Made by a program: the position numbers and the translations under genes
Notes under the pieces: generated by a model
The model's database searches: none
What the model saw: only the letters and a program-made list of their open reading frames with translations
What the model was told of the DNA's origin: nothing
Part shown: positions 32,748 through 45,933 of the stretch, one piece after another
How positions within the stretch are numbered: position 1 is the stretch's first letter
Layout of the letters: every line of letters starts with the position of its first letter
Assembly (NCBI GenBank): GCA_029216955.1
Contig: JANAVB010005597.1
Span: 45,927,480-45,991,479 of the forward strand
Reading direction: 5' to 3'
From: Iris pallida
Lineage: Eukaryota > Streptophyta > Magnoliopsida > Asparagales > Iridaceae
DNA length: 64,000 bases

Positions 32748-32997
32748 CAATGTTTTAAAAATCGGACCGGACCGGCCGGTTGAACCGGTTCAACCGTGAA
32801 CCGGTAGTTTTTTTGGTCCGGTTCAGCATTGACCCAGTTTTTTGTAAAAAAATGATATTTTTATAAAAAATAGTGTCCATAGGAGATTAAACTTGAACCA
32901 TTTAGATTAACCCACTAGTTGAACCACTGGTTGAACCCATTTGACCCGACCCAGTGCCTTGGCCGGGTCAAACTCCGGTCCGATTTTTAAAACATTG
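32748..32997. mobile_element. hAT-like MITE (250 bp)
   Basis: Perfect terminal inverted repeats of about 24 bp (beginning CAATGTTTTAAAAATCGG) are flanked by an 8-bp direct repeat, atttagac, at 32740-32747 and 32998-33005. The 8-bp duplication is the hAT signature. Inside are repeated CCGGTTGAACCGGTT words. Non-autonomous and non-coding. Confidence 0.93.
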
Positions 32998-33005
32998 ATT
33001 TAGAC

Positions 33006-33590
33006 ATTTCTGAAGTAGAGATCCAATCAGCTCTACTACATACATAGTCAGATCTATAATTAATATTGATCCTATTTTATGAAGGATTTTGTATTCAAAT
33101 CTCCAAAAAAGTTGGTTTTCAATTTTTTGTTGACAAAAAAGTAGAGATCCAATCAGATCTACAACAGAACAGATTAGTCAGAACTTATGTGAGATCAATG
33201 ATGATGACCCTGTTATGAAGGATTTTGTGTACAAATCCCAAAAATTTGTTAGTTTTCAAAAAAAAACAAAAAAAATTGACGAACAAGGTAGACATGCAAT
33301 TGTTGGGTTGTATCTCGTTTTCAATTGAGCGCTCAAATGGGGGGTGACAATGGAGTTGGTAATTTAGTCCCACATCGGTTAGGAGGTGGGATCGTGTGGT
33401 GTAGAAAATTGGTATTGGTTCAGCCTTTACATGAGAATTCTCTTTTAAGACATATGGACCCAATTCAAGATCGCACCTTATAGGCCAACCTCGATTCGAG
33501 TCACACCAGATCCAGTTATAGATCTACCACATATTAGTCGGATCTATGTGAGATCTATAATGTTTAACCCTGTTTATGAAAGATTTTGCC
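33006..33590. repeat. Local imperfect repeats (three copies, about 125 bp)
   Basis: A unit starting GTAGAGATCCAATCAG and ending ATGAAGGATTTTGT occurs at about 33014-33100 and 33140-33235. A diverged third copy (AGATCTACCACATATTAGTC to GAAAGATTTTGCC) is at about 33520-33590. Between the second and third copies lies AGTCCCACATCGG (33366-33378), common in plant LTRs. No gene is supported. Confidence 0.6.
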
Positions 33591-35050
33591 ACCGTAGAGA
33601 GTGAAGAAGAGCGTGTAGTGCCCCTTCCCTACATCGTGTCCCGTTTCCGTCCATGGGGTGCGCGAGAAAGAAACACTGTCGCTATCGATTCGGTCGGGAC
33701 CGATAGGTCGGAATCGGCCGAGTCGATCGAACGGGAACGGTTGAATTAAGATCCATTCCACGTTATGGAATGGCTTCTTCGGAACTAAGTCCCATATTCA
33801 GCGGGTTGCGCCTCGAGGATTGGCTCTGCGGCTGAGTCGGGAGAGACCTCCCGTTGCTCTGGTTTTCATGCCGCACTTTGATTTGGCTTTGGCTTTGGTT
33901 TTCGTGAATGCGTTTTTCGTGAATGTTTTCGATGGGTTTTCGTGACGTGTTTTCGAGTTTCGCATTCATATCGAATATCCTTGAATTATACAGTGTTCTA
34001 ATCAGTTGCTAATGCGATTGCAGGTGATCGCGTAGGCGACGTCAGCGCAGCCAACCGGTCGCTCGCTTGAAGCAAGCCTAAGGCGAGTGGCTGACCTCCT
34101 TCGTCTCGTCCCTCTACTTCAAAATTCAATATGTGAAGTAAATGAATGCTTGTCATAATAGTGTAGAATCAAAAAAATCGTGGCACGATTCTTCATGAAA
34201 CACTTGCTATCAAAATGTCGGTTTTGAAAATGGAAAACGTGTTTTCTTATACAAATCCACTTAGCCTATGCAAAACAATGAAGGAATCGATTAATGTTTA
34301 TCGCAACGATACGGCTAAGGAAGCAAAATCGACTAAATCTAAAAGAAAACGATCATTGGACAACTTGTCGACAAGGTGAAGTTTCCTCGAACGGTTGCCT
34401 AGGCCAAGGGACTGATTCGGCCTGGGAGGAACGAGTGTAGCAACGCCAACCCTTCATCGGCGCGAGTTATGCGGGCACTTTCGCACAGGGCTCGCTACCC
34501 GACGCAAAAGGGGCATCGTCTAACCAATGCTATAGTCCGAAATGGCTTGACATTGCCAGTGGCCTGAATACCCTTTCACTGCTTAACAGGTGCACGGGAC
34601 ACGGGATGAATATGATAGTTGCTTAATGATATACAGTTTCATATGCTTGCCTAAAAACATGTTAACATGTAAATCGAACAGGATGGTTAGAAAGATCATT
34701 GATATAGCTAGCTAACATGTTTACGAAACTTCTTGAATCAAATGTAGAGCTTGGATTTAATTAGCCATTCGCCAGTACATGTGTTTCGTGCTGATCCTCG
34801 CTCTTTGCAGGTCCCGCGAACCAGGAAGGATGCGCCAGCTAGCTCGGCGGCGTTCGTGATTTTGAAGCTTCGGCCGTGCGTCGAAGACTTTCCCTGCGAC
34901 TCCACTTTTGAAGGCTCTCGACAGTCCAAGGAAGATGACTCAGCGTCCATCCCATCCAGGTCACTGGAGTACTTTTTGTATATTGAGGGATGTGTGCAAT
35001 GTATAGAACGACAATCTCATCGGCACTCTTTTGTAATCGAGTCATGTTGT
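33591..35050. other. Unassigned region without a supported gene
   Basis: Mixed-composition sequence. ORFs at 33564-33969 (minus) and 34751-35188 (plus) show no recognised domain; the latter runs on into the LTR duplication and is therefore not a real gene. A TTTGCAG/GTCCCG junction near 34810 looks like an acceptor but no donor partner was found. Probably repeat-derived. What it encodes, if anything, is unknown. Confidence 0.4.
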
Positions 35051-36565
35051 AGCCCGCGCGGCAATGAGTCTTGTATCGAAGTCTGTAAAAGATGTTCATT
35101 ATCAATTGTCATGCCCCAGTACCAGAATACGGGGGCGGACATAGGCCAGCTACACCGTATAAGGTACGAATACGCTATACGGCGATGACGGCTGTCAAGT
35201 CTTGCTGGGTATCCTAGCATGCAATCAATCTATGGCCTAAATTCGATCTCATGTCCACAGGCAAATCACAATAAAATAACATCAAGAGAGATAATCATAT
35301 GGAAAGCAGGGAATACAGATATGATAATCAAAAATCCACAGTACAGAATAATAATGTAGACTAGTATACCTTTCCACAGTCCCTAGCATGGTCGGGAACT
35401 GAAGCACATCCTCCAAGTCGAGTCTGGAAGATCCCCAGGGTCGGTCTCAGGCAATCTGGGAACAATCCAGGGTTGGTCAGGCCAACCGTAGCAAGTACCA
35501 GAAATGAAGGCTCAAGGACGGACGAAGAAAACAAGCAGGATAAAATGTGACAGAAATAGCATCTAAAAACAGTAAATAAGGTAAAGGATCATGCGGTATC
35601 AACGCACGATTACAGAATATAAGGCAACAATCCAACTACTAATACGTAAGTAACCAACAATCATCACAGTCATCCTAACATCCACTAATGCTTGCATCGC
35701 TAACTGGAACTCGTAGTCTGTCATCGGAATGGTAACTCACCCCTACATCAAACAAGAACAAAGGAATGAATTACCGTACCGGGACAGCGTTACGCACCAG
35801 CCAGCTTAGCAAACAGCAAGCCATACAATTTATATGAATAAGCGGCCACTCAAAATGCCTACGGCTCTCTATGTGGAGGTTGGGTTACCCCAACAATATA
35901 ATATTGGAATCCTCAGATCGTGCCGTCCCAGCAGGGTTAGCGGGGCCAAGTATAGCATGTAAGAAGAGCACCGATCCCTCATAAGGCCACCGGGCTTGCA
36001 TGTCACCACTGGTCCCTCATAAGGCTACCGTGCCGAGCATGCCATGTATATAATGTATAGTACATAAGTAACCGGATATTGCCATCCACTAGTACGAATG
36101 GTAATAACATCCGTGGCGGCCAGCCTGCAGGTCATGACTAATGTCTGGGATAAGGCTGGTAATGTACGATCTCGGGATTCCGTCCCCCCCAATGCTTCTA
36201 CCAGTTTAAGTTGCCTAGATTAAACATGCATTTATTCAGAATCACATGCCGTGGTCACATGATCATCCTCCTAGATGTCGCACCTCAGTACGAGAACGCT
36301 AAGTAAGAATCAACCTCGGCACCTATAGTCCCAATTGTGATCCATCCTTAGTGTTATGCAACAAACAAGAAAGCAATCCTAACCACGCTAAGACTATAGG
36401 CCAACTACCAGATACCCGTACAGGTAATCATATAATATAGCCAGAATATCAGGATGGCATCGCAATGCCATATAATCACGGAAGTAGCACCTCAAAGTGC
36501 CAGTAGACAAGGGGCATCGCAGTGCAAGGTCAGGGCCAGTACCTCAAAGGGTAAGCTGGACTTAT
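35051..36565. repeat. First unit of a 1515-bp tandem duplication covering flank plus LTR edge
   Basis: Positions 35051-36565 recur at 36566-38080 with an offset of exactly 1515 bp. The unit includes about 55 bp of non-LTR flank (GCAATGAGTCTTGTATCG...) followed by the first roughly 1460 bp of the LARD LTR (LTR starts at 35107 and 36622). Including flank in the unit shows that the duplication happened after the LTR element inserted. Identity looks about 98% by eye. Confidence 0.9.
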
Positions 36566-38734
36566 AGCCCGTACGGCAATGAGTCTTGTATCGAAGTCTG
36601 TAAAAGATGTTCATTATCAATTGTCATGCCCCAGTACCAGAATACGGGGGCGGACATAGGCCAGCTACACCGTATAAGGTACGAATACGCTATACGGCGA
36701 TGACGGCTGTCAAGTCTTGCTGGGTATCCTAGCATGCAATCAATCTATGGCCTAAATTCGATCTCATGTCCACAGGCAAATCACAATAAAACAACATCAA
36801 GAGAGATAATCATATGGAAAGTAGGGAATACAGATATGATAATCAAAAATCCACAGTACAGAATAATAATGTAGACTAGTATACCTTCCCACAGTCCCTA
36901 GCATGGCCGGGAACTGAAGCACATCCTCTAAGTCGAGTCTGGAAGATCCCCAGGGTCGGTCTCAGGCAATCTGGGAACAATCCAGGGTTGGTCAGGCCAA
37001 CCGTAGCAAGTACCAGAAATGAAGGCTCAAGGACGGACGAAGAAAACCAGCAGGATAAAATGTGACAGAAATAGCATCTAAAAATAGTAAATAAGGTAAG
37101 GGATCGTGCGGTACCAACGCACGATTACAGAATAAAAGGCAGTAATCCAACTACTAATACGTAAGTAACCAACAATCATCACAGTCATCCTAACATCCAC
37201 TAATGCTTGCATCGCTAACTGGAACTCGTAGTCTGTCATCGGAATGGTAACTCACCCCTACATCAAACAAGAACAAGAGAATGAATTACCACACCGGGAC
37301 AGTGTTACGCACCAGCCAGCTTAGCAAACAACAAGCCATACAATTTATATGAATAAGCGGCCACTCAAAATGCCTACGGCTCTCTATGTGGAGGTTGGGT
37401 TACCCCAACAATATAATATAGGAATCCTCAGATCGTGCCGTCCCAGCAGGGCTAACGGGGCCAAGTATAGCATGTAGGAAGAGCACCGATCCCTCATAAG
37501 GCCACCGGGCTTGCATGTCACCACCGGTCCCTCATAAGGCTACCGTGCCGAGCATGTCATGTATATAATGTATAGTACATAAGTAACCGGATATTGCCAT
37601 CCACTAGTACGAATGGTAACAATATCCGTGGCGGCCAACCTACAGGTCATGACTAATGTCTGGGATAAGGCTGGTAATGTACGATCTCGGGATTCCGTCC
37701 CCCCCAATGCTTCTACCAGTTTAAGTTGCCTAGATTAAACATGCATTTATCCAGAATCACATGCCGTGGTCACATGATCATCCTCCTAGATGTCGCACCT
37801 CAGTACGAGAACGCTAAGTAAGAATCAACCTCGGCACCTATAGTCCCAGTTGTGATCCATCCTTAGTGTTATGCAACAAACAAGAAAGCAATCCTAACCA
37901 CGCTAAGACTATAGGCCAACTACCAGATACCCGTACAGGTAATCATATAATATAGCCAGAATATCAGGATGGCATTGCAATGCCATATAATCACGGAAGT
38001 AGCACCTCAAAGTGCCAGTAGACAAGGGGCACCGCAGTGCAAGGTCAGGGCCAGTACCTCAAAGGATAAGCTGGACTTATAGCACGGATATAAGTAGTCA
38101 GGTCTGGGACAAGGAAAAATTTGTCAGTCACAAGAAGTCATATGCCCACATCGTGGCATGGATATCAGGTCAAGTACAAGATCAAAACCTCTACCACAAT
38201 AACATCTCAAGCATATATGGGAGCCTAGAGCTCCAATCATCCAGTCGATCTATCCACAAGAGTCTTCCATCCATGATGGAGTGAATATCACGTCAATAAA
38301 GACAACCACCAAATACCAAGCTCATCCCCCTAACAATGCTAGGCCCTCTGACTCACAGGAATCCTCCAAGTCAATGATCACAAGCCACTAGAAAACAAGC
38401 CCCTCAACTATCAAGACATAGCAATCAAACCAGGTTCCCCAACTATCGGAATACACAAAGGTACCCAGTTGTGGACGTTTGGGAAGTCGAGTAAAAACAT
38501 AGTAATACCCTCGATATTCTATTCGTTCTGCGAGACACTCGCACCAATATCAAAATCCAAAAGTCCTCAAAGACATATCTGATCAAATTAGAACATCACC
38601 AAAGAACTAGCAACACTATCTAAGAATCCACTTAGTCTACCATTATCACTATCTCAATATCATATCTCCTCATAGTCAATCCTCGAATAAGATCATAATC
38701 CCAACACATGGGTCAACACTAATCAATGTCGTCG

Positions 38735-39500
38735 GAAGACGGCAAGGATTGTGTGAACCACTCTGGATCAGATCCACAACCCTTAAACCAATCAAGGACC
38801 AGGGTTGCAGACCTTCACCCGAGTAGAACTGCCCTCCTTACACAATCCGGCGGACAGGATAGACAATGGGATAACAAACTAAACTAGAACACCATCTAAA
38901 AAGAAGGGTCACGGGTCATGAGTCCAATGGGTGATACCGTCGAAAGGGCAAGGATTGCGTGAACCACTCTGGATCAGATCCACAATTATTAAACCGAATA
39001 AGGACTAGGGTTGCAGACCTTCACCCGAGTAGAACCGCTCTCCTTACACAATCCAGCAGACAAGACAGGTCAAGACGCTAGGCGACTAATCTAGTCGGGA
39101 GTCTACCTAGCAGGCAAAGAGATCAGGGATGCTATACCAAGAAGAAAATGCATGAGTTCAGTCCCGCAAACCAAAGGAATGGTTCTGCCCAATCCTTCGA
39201 ACCAAATTCCCAATCGGAAATTCTGGAAAAATCCGACAGAGTCTCCTTTGTAATCTGGATGGGAGCATCCTACGAATAGGGGCTAAAATACTCGACGTAA
39301 CCTGCCGCAGAATCGCAGAATCGCAGGCTGAGAACACTAAGTCTCAGCTACCAGCAGCGCTACGAGGCGTACTGGGAACAAATCGATAGCCGAGAACACT
39401 AAGTTCCGGCCTCCAGCAGCACTACGATGCGTACTGGAAACTAATCGAACCCAAGACCACTAAGTCCCGGCCTCCAGCAGCACTATAATGCGTACTGGAC
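38735..39500. repeat. Local tandem repeats inside the LARD LTR
   Basis: A unit of about 200 bp (GGCAAGGATTGTGTGAACCAC to TTACACAATCCGGCGGAC) occurs twice at about 38745-38865 and 38948-39060. A second set of three copies at about 61-62 bp spacing (GAGAACACTAAG...CCAGCAGC...GCGTACTGG) runs from 39328 to 39500. Both recur in LTR copy 2 at about 44985-45750. Confidence 0.8.
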
Positions 39501-40029
39501 GCCAAGCCAACATACATAATATAATAAAATAACCGTCTCGCAGGGCGCATCACAGCACATGTTCATAATTCTAATCCAAGCGCAATCACAGCCACAAGAA
39601 TAGTTCGCCAAGCCGTTACCCGACCGCGAGTCGAACACGGGGCATACAGGGACAATCCGTACAAGTGAGTCGTGCTCGTGTCCTCGGAGGTGTGGATGAC
39701 CCATCCGAGTTGTCCAATACGGTCTACCCCAGTATCAGACCAAGCTAGTCTAGGTTATCACGGCTGTTCTACTACTAAGCTATACTACTCATGGTTATAC
39801 AATTTATAATAAATTAAATACAATAAAACCCAGGAGAGATGGCAAGAGCTGCCGATGAGCAAGGGATACTTGCCTAGAGGGCTCGGCTAGGTAAGCAAGT
39901 CTTCGGCAGTCGCGATCCAAGCTAGCACGCCAATCGAGATCCTCGGAACACAACACAAAATAAACAATCATTAGCATTAATAATAAAATAATGAATGGAA
40001 TCACGGAGGATGGCAGGAGAATATACCGT

Positions 40030-40680
40030 GTGGGTCCCGCAAGCAGTGCAGGGATCGGGCACGGAAACCGAGGTACACGGATTGATACGGACACGGAAAC
40101 CGAGACGTGTACGTATATCGAGATACGTACGAGAATCGAGATGGCACGAATATCGAGATAAACGGGAAATACGTATACGTAAATCGAAACGTGCACGTAG
40201 ATCGAGAAAATCATGAATATCAGAATGGTCCACGAACCACACGACACACAAACTGAGGCGAGCACATAAATCGAAATGACCCAAGTCCAAGGAGCACGTA
40301 AATCGATACGGCACACAAATCGAGGTGTGCACGCAAATCGATGCGGTACAGAGTCCAATGCGACATGCAAACCGAGATGGTCATACAAATTAATGCGGCA
40401 CAAAAATCAAGAAAGGCACAAAGGCCGAGGTACGAAAAACGAGACGGTGCGCAAACCGAGATGGCACGTTGCCCGAGGCATCGTGGGGCTCGAGGCATCC
40501 CGCTGCCCAAGGCAGCACGCAGATCGGGGTGGCACGGGAACCGAGACAGCACACAAATCGATGTACACGTCCCGAGAAGCACGGAGAACGGGGAAACGTG
40601 CAAGTCAAGGGTGCACGCGGCCCGAGGAGAGCGCGACGCCCAAGGCTGCACACTACTCGAGCAGTACGGGGCCCAAGGAC
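40030..40680. repeat. Degenerate GCACGTAAATCGATACG word array in the LARD LTR
   Basis: About thirty degenerate copies of a word of about 17-20 bp, such as GCACGTAAATCGATACGG or GCACACAAATCGAGGTG, in direct orientation. It recurs in LTR copy 2 at about 52040-52690 with independent changes. The CpG-rich words give long spurious ORFs on both strands. Confidence 0.8.
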
Positions 40681-41522
40681 GACCCACCACTCGAGGATGG
40701 CACGGCCAGCGAGGCTCGTCGTCGCCAGGAAAGAAAAAGAGGGAAGGCGGAGGAGTACACAGAGAGGGGCGGAGGAGATCGGGGCTCGGCCATGTCGCGG
40801 TGGCTCCGGACGGAGGAGACAGAGAGAGAGGGGAGGCCGGAGGAGTGGCTCACCTGCGGCAGAGGGAGGATGGAGATGGCGACAATGACGATGGTGGCGG
40901 CGCTGGAAGTGGTGGCGCTGGCGGTGGCGGTAGAAAGTGGTGGCGGAGATAATGACGGTGGTGCTGGCGGCCGGAGGGAGCTGCCACGGCGAGGGGGTGG
41001 CGGTGACCGGCCATGGAGATGGTGGTGGAGGAAAGCCGTGGTGGTGGAGGTGACTGATGGAAGTGGCGATGGCGGTGCTGGAGGGTGATGGCGGCGGTGG
41101 TGAGGGCTGGAGACGGGGGCGACCACGGCGAGGGTGGCGGATGGAGGTGGCAGTGGTGGGAGATGGTGGCACAGCCAGGGGGAGGAGGCCGAGAGGGAGG
41201 ATAGAGGGGCTGGGGGTGAGTGAGTGAGTGGAGAGAGAGAGAGGAAAATTGGGGGGGTTGTGTTGTTCGTGGGAGAGAGAGAGAGAGAGAGAGAGGATTG
41301 TGATGTGATGGGTGAGGGGGAGTGATGTGAGGGGTTAGGTAGGGGATTTAGATATTTTGGAGGGGGGTAGATTTAGGATCAAGAAAATAATAGTAGCAAT
41401 AATAAAAATGAGAAAAATTCACCTCCAATAATTTAATAATAAAATTTTAACAATACCAAATTTTAAAATCCTCGTAATACAATAATACGGTCATATACGT
41501 ATTTCAAAATAGGAACATTACA

Positions 41523-42876
41523 TCCTACCCACCTTACAAAAATTTTGTCCTCGAAATTTCAAAATTATAAAAGTAGGGTTTTCATAACTAGTACATATAC
41601 ATCGGCCATGAAAACTCTACCCACCATACAGAAATCAAGTAATACAATAAGAAACGAACAAAATCCCAATATGAAAACATCAAAGGGAACAAGGTCTAGC
41701 TAAATAAATCAACTCGTAAGGTAAATCCAAAACATCGAAAGAATCTCGAAAATCAAGGTCTCGCATACACGAAATAATCCTATAAATCAAAACAAGTATA
41801 GAATGTCAAAAACAATGTCAGAAAATTTGAAATCCCAACTGCATAAAGAAAAATAATAAATCCGCATAAAATCATAAAATACAGGATATCTGTCTCGAAC
41901 CGATGACCGTAGTTTCCTAATATCCGAAAAATGTGTGTCATGATCATTCCTTGCCACGCCATCCGGAATGGCTGCAAAAGATGCATCAGGGCACTATAAT
42001 CGAACGGCTGCAACTTTCGTTACCACGCCGTCAAGGTATACTTGGGTCACCCGGTACTCTCGACAAATACCCAAAAACGAATCAAATCCATAACTCATAT
42101 ATCCAAATCACTAAAATCACAAAAATCTCTAACAATATAACGAGAGTGCTAGAAAAACAATCAAAATCCAAAATCCAGGTGAATCACAACACACATCCAA
42201 AAATATCTTTAATAATAACCACAAGATAGCTTTTCTAGGAAAATACTCCATATCCATAGGAAAATACTCCAAATCAAGAATCCATATCAAAACATGATAT
42301 ATAGAAGGTATATCTATAATCAAAATAATATCTGAAATAGATAATCATGAGTGCAAAACTGTCCGGAATCAAGGAAGCCGAATCGATACGAGAATATCCC
42401 TCGGATACTCAACAAATGTTAAAATATCCAATCTCAGAGTCCTGATGAAATCTTTATCCTACAGCAATCCAGCCAACGCTCGAAGAGGGCGATAATGATA
42501 CTAAGTCAACACGAAGTCAACGCACGAAATGGATAACAGGAAATCAAACAAGACGAAACACCGATAGAGAGTACAGAACCCAAGATAAATAATCATGTAA
42601 CCCAATAATGGAGATAACATCTCATCAAATAAGGTGATCGACATGACCAACTATAGGATCATATCTATCAAACAAGAATCAGAGGTAGATAATCACGAAT
42701 AAGACATGGCCAAGCAAGATAGGTCCAAGTAGAGATAAGGACCAGTTCACAGGTTCAAGGGAGCGAAGACAAGTGTAACAAGTAGGAATACCAAGGAATA
42801 GTGGACTGAGATCAATAATCATATGATACCCAACAAAATCTTAAAACGAGACCTGTATGGGCCACCACTAAAACCT
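41523..42876 (-). other. Internal region 1 of the LARD (non-coding)
   Basis: Contains the polypurine tract at 41523-41537 (minus). At its other end the leader follows the LTR end at 42876, reading AGGTTTTAGTGGTGGCCCAT on the minus strand. No gag or pol domain was found in any frame. The small ORFs (for example 41780-42013 minus) are not preserved between the two internal copies. Confidence 0.8.
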
Positions 42877-45800
42877 TGTCACGCCCCAGTACCAGAATAC
42901 GGGGGCGGACATAGGCCAGCTACACCGTATAAGGTACGAATACGCTATACGGCGATGACGGCTGTCAAGTCTTGCTGGGTATCCTAGCATGCAATCAATC
43001 TATGGCCTAAATCCGATCTCATGTCCACAGGCAAATCATAATGAAACAACATCAAGAGAGATAATCATATGGAAAGCAGGGAATACATATATGATAATCA
43101 GAAATCCATAGTACAGAATAATAATGTAGACTAGTATACCTTTCCACAGTCCCTAGCATGGCCGGGAACTGAAGCACATCCTCCAAGTCGAGTCTGAAAG
43201 ATCTCCAGGGTCGGTCTCAGGCAATCTGGGAACAATCCAGGGTTGGTCAGGCCAACCGTAGCAAGTACCAGAAATGAAGGCTCAAGGACGGACGAAAAAA
43301 ACCAGCAGGATAAAATGTGACAGAAATAGCATCTAAAAATAGTAAATAAGGTAAGGGATCGTGCGGTACCAACGCACGATTACAGAATAAAAGGCAGCAA
43401 TCCAACTACTAATACGTAAGTAACCAACAATCATCACAGTCATCCTAACATCCACTAATGCTTGCATCGCTAACTGGAACTCGTAGTCTGTCATCGGAAT
43501 GGTAACTCACCCCTACATCAAACAAGAACAAGAGAATGAATTACCGCACCGGGACAGCGTTACGCATCAGCCAGCTTAGCAAACAACAAGCCATACAATT
43601 TATATGAATAAGCGGCCACTCAAAATGCCTACGGCTCTCTATGTGGAGGTTGGGTTACCCCAACAATATAATATAGGAATCCTCAGATCGTGCTGTCCCA
43701 GCAGGGCTAGCGGGGCCAAGTATAGCATGTAGGAAGAGCACCGATCCCTCATAAGGCCACCGGGCTTGCATGTCACCACCGGTCCCTCATAAGGCTACCG
43801 TGCCGAGCATGTCATGTATATAATGTATAGTACATAAGTAACCGGATATTGCCATCCACTAGTACGAATGGTAACAATATCCGTGGCGGCCAACCTACAG
43901 GTCATGACTAATGTCTGGGATAAGGCTGGTAATACACGATCTCGGGATTCCGTCCCCCCAATGCTTCTACCAGTTTAAGTTGCCTAGATTAAACATACAT
44001 TTATCCGGAATCACATGCCGTGGTCACATGATCATCCTCCTAGATGTCGCACCTCAGTACGAGAACGCTAAGTAAGAATCAACCTCGGCACCTATAGTCC
44101 CAGTTGTGATCCATCCTTAGTGTTATGCAACAAACAAGCAAGCAATCCTAACCACGCTAAGACTATAGGCCAACTACCAGATACCCGTGCAGGTAATCAT
44201 ATAATATAGCCAGAATATCAGGATGACATTGCAATGCCATATAATCACGGAAGTAGCACCTCAAAGTGCCAGTAGACAAGGGGCACCGCAGTGCAAGGTC
44301 AGGGCCAGTACCTCAAAGGGTAAGCTGGACTTATAGCACGGATATAAGTAGTCAGGTCTGGGACAAGGACAAATCTGTCAGTCACAAGAAGTCATCTGCC
44401 CACATCGTGGCATGGATATCAGGTCAAGTACAAGATCAAAACCTCTACCACAATAACATCTCAAGCATATATGGGAGCCTAGAGTTCCAATCATCCAGTC
44501 GGTCTATCCACAAGAGTCTCCCATCCATGATGGAGTGAATATCACGTCAATAAAAACAACCACCAAATACCAAGCTCATCCCCCTAACAATGCTAGGCCC
44601 TCTGACTCACAGGAATCCTCCAAGTCAATGATCACAAGCCACTAGAAAACAAGCCCCTCAACTATCAAGACATAGCAATCAAACCAGGTTTCCCAACTAC
44701 CGGAATACACAAAGGTACCCAGTTGTGGACGTTTGGGAAGTCGAGTAAAAATCATATAATAATACCCTCGATATTCTATTCGTTCCGCGAGACACTCGCA
44801 CCAATATCAAAATCCATAAGTCCTCAAAGACATATCTGATCAAATTAGAACATCACCAAAGAACTAGCAACACTATCTAAGAATCCACTTAGTCTACTAT
44901 TATCACTATCTCAATATCATATCTCCTCATAGTCAATCCTCGAATAAGATCATAATCCCAACACATGGGTCAACACTAATCAACGCCGTCGAAAGACGGC
45001 AAGGATTGTGTGAACCACTCTGGATCAGATCCACAACCCTTAAACCAAACAAGGACCAAGGTTGCAGACCTTCACCCAAGTAGAACCGCTCTCCTTACAC
45101 AATTCGACGGACATGACAGACAATGGGATAACAAACTAAACTAGAACACCATCTAAAAAGAAGGGTCACGGGTCAAGAGTCCAATGGATGATACCGTCGA
45201 AAGGGCAAGGATTACGTGAACCACTCTAGATCATATCTACAACCCTTAAACTGAACAAGGACCAGGGTTACAGACCTTCACCCGAGTAGAACCGCTCTCC
45301 TTACACAATCCGGCGGACAAAACAGGTCAAGACGCTAGACTAATCTAGTCGGGATTCTACCTAGCAGGCAATGAGATCAGGGATGCTATACCAAGAAGAA
45401 CATGCATGAGTTCAGTCCCGCAAACCAAAGGAATGGTTCTGCCCAATCCTTCGAACCAAATTCCCAACCGAAAATTCTAGAAAAATCTGACAGAGTCTTC
45501 TTTGTAATCTGGATAGAAGCACCCTACGAATAGGGGCTAAAACACTCGGCACAACCCGCCGCAGAATCGCAGAATCGCAGGCTGAGAACACTAAGTCTCA
45601 GCTACCAGCAGCGCTATGATGCGTACTGGAAACAAATCGATAGCCGAGAACACTAAGTCCCGGCCTCCAGCAATACTACTATGCTTACTGGAAACTAATC
45701 TAACCCGAGACCACTAAGTCCCGGCCTCCAGCAGTACTACAATGTGTACTGGGCGCCAAGCCAACATGCATAATATAATAAAATAATCGCCTCGTAGGGC

Positions 45801-45933
45801 GCATCACAGCACATGTTCATAATTCTAACCCAAGCGCAATTACAGCCACAAGAATAGTTCGCCAAGTCGTTACCCGACCGCGAGTCGGACACGGGGCATA
45901 CAGGGACAATCCATACAAGTGAGTCGTGCTCGT

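Larger units (their letters stand above)
36622..41522 (-). repeat. LARD LTR copy 1 (4901 bp)
   Basis: Uninterrupted copy. It runs from TGTCATGCCCC to ACATTACA on the plus strand. It is followed on the right by TCCTACCCACCTTAC, whose complement GTAAGGTGGGTAGGA is a typical gypsy polypurine tract. Contents include two local tandem repeats (38735-39060 and 39328-39500), a degenerate word array (about 40030-40680) and a GC-rich part (40680-41340) where many overlapping ORFs on both strands are artefacts. The LTR is unusually long. Confidence 0.85.

Noticed and set aside
33366..33378. AGTCCCACATCGG, matching the plant snRNA upstream element
   Set aside because: No TATA box at the right spacing and no U1-U6 snRNA sequence follows. 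The motif is also common in plant LTRs.
34751..35188. 145-aa plus-strand ORF as a host gene
   Set aside because: It crosses the boundary of the LTR (35107) and its second part repeats at 36573 onward because of the 1515-bp duplication. No domain or splice pattern supports it.
39804..41172. Several overlapping long ORFs on both strands (up to 270 aa), repeated at 51814-53208
   Set aside because: They fall in the CpG-rich word array and GC-rich part of a non-coding LTR. All six frames are open, translations are low-complexity Arg/Ser/Pro strings, and frames differ between the two LTR copies.
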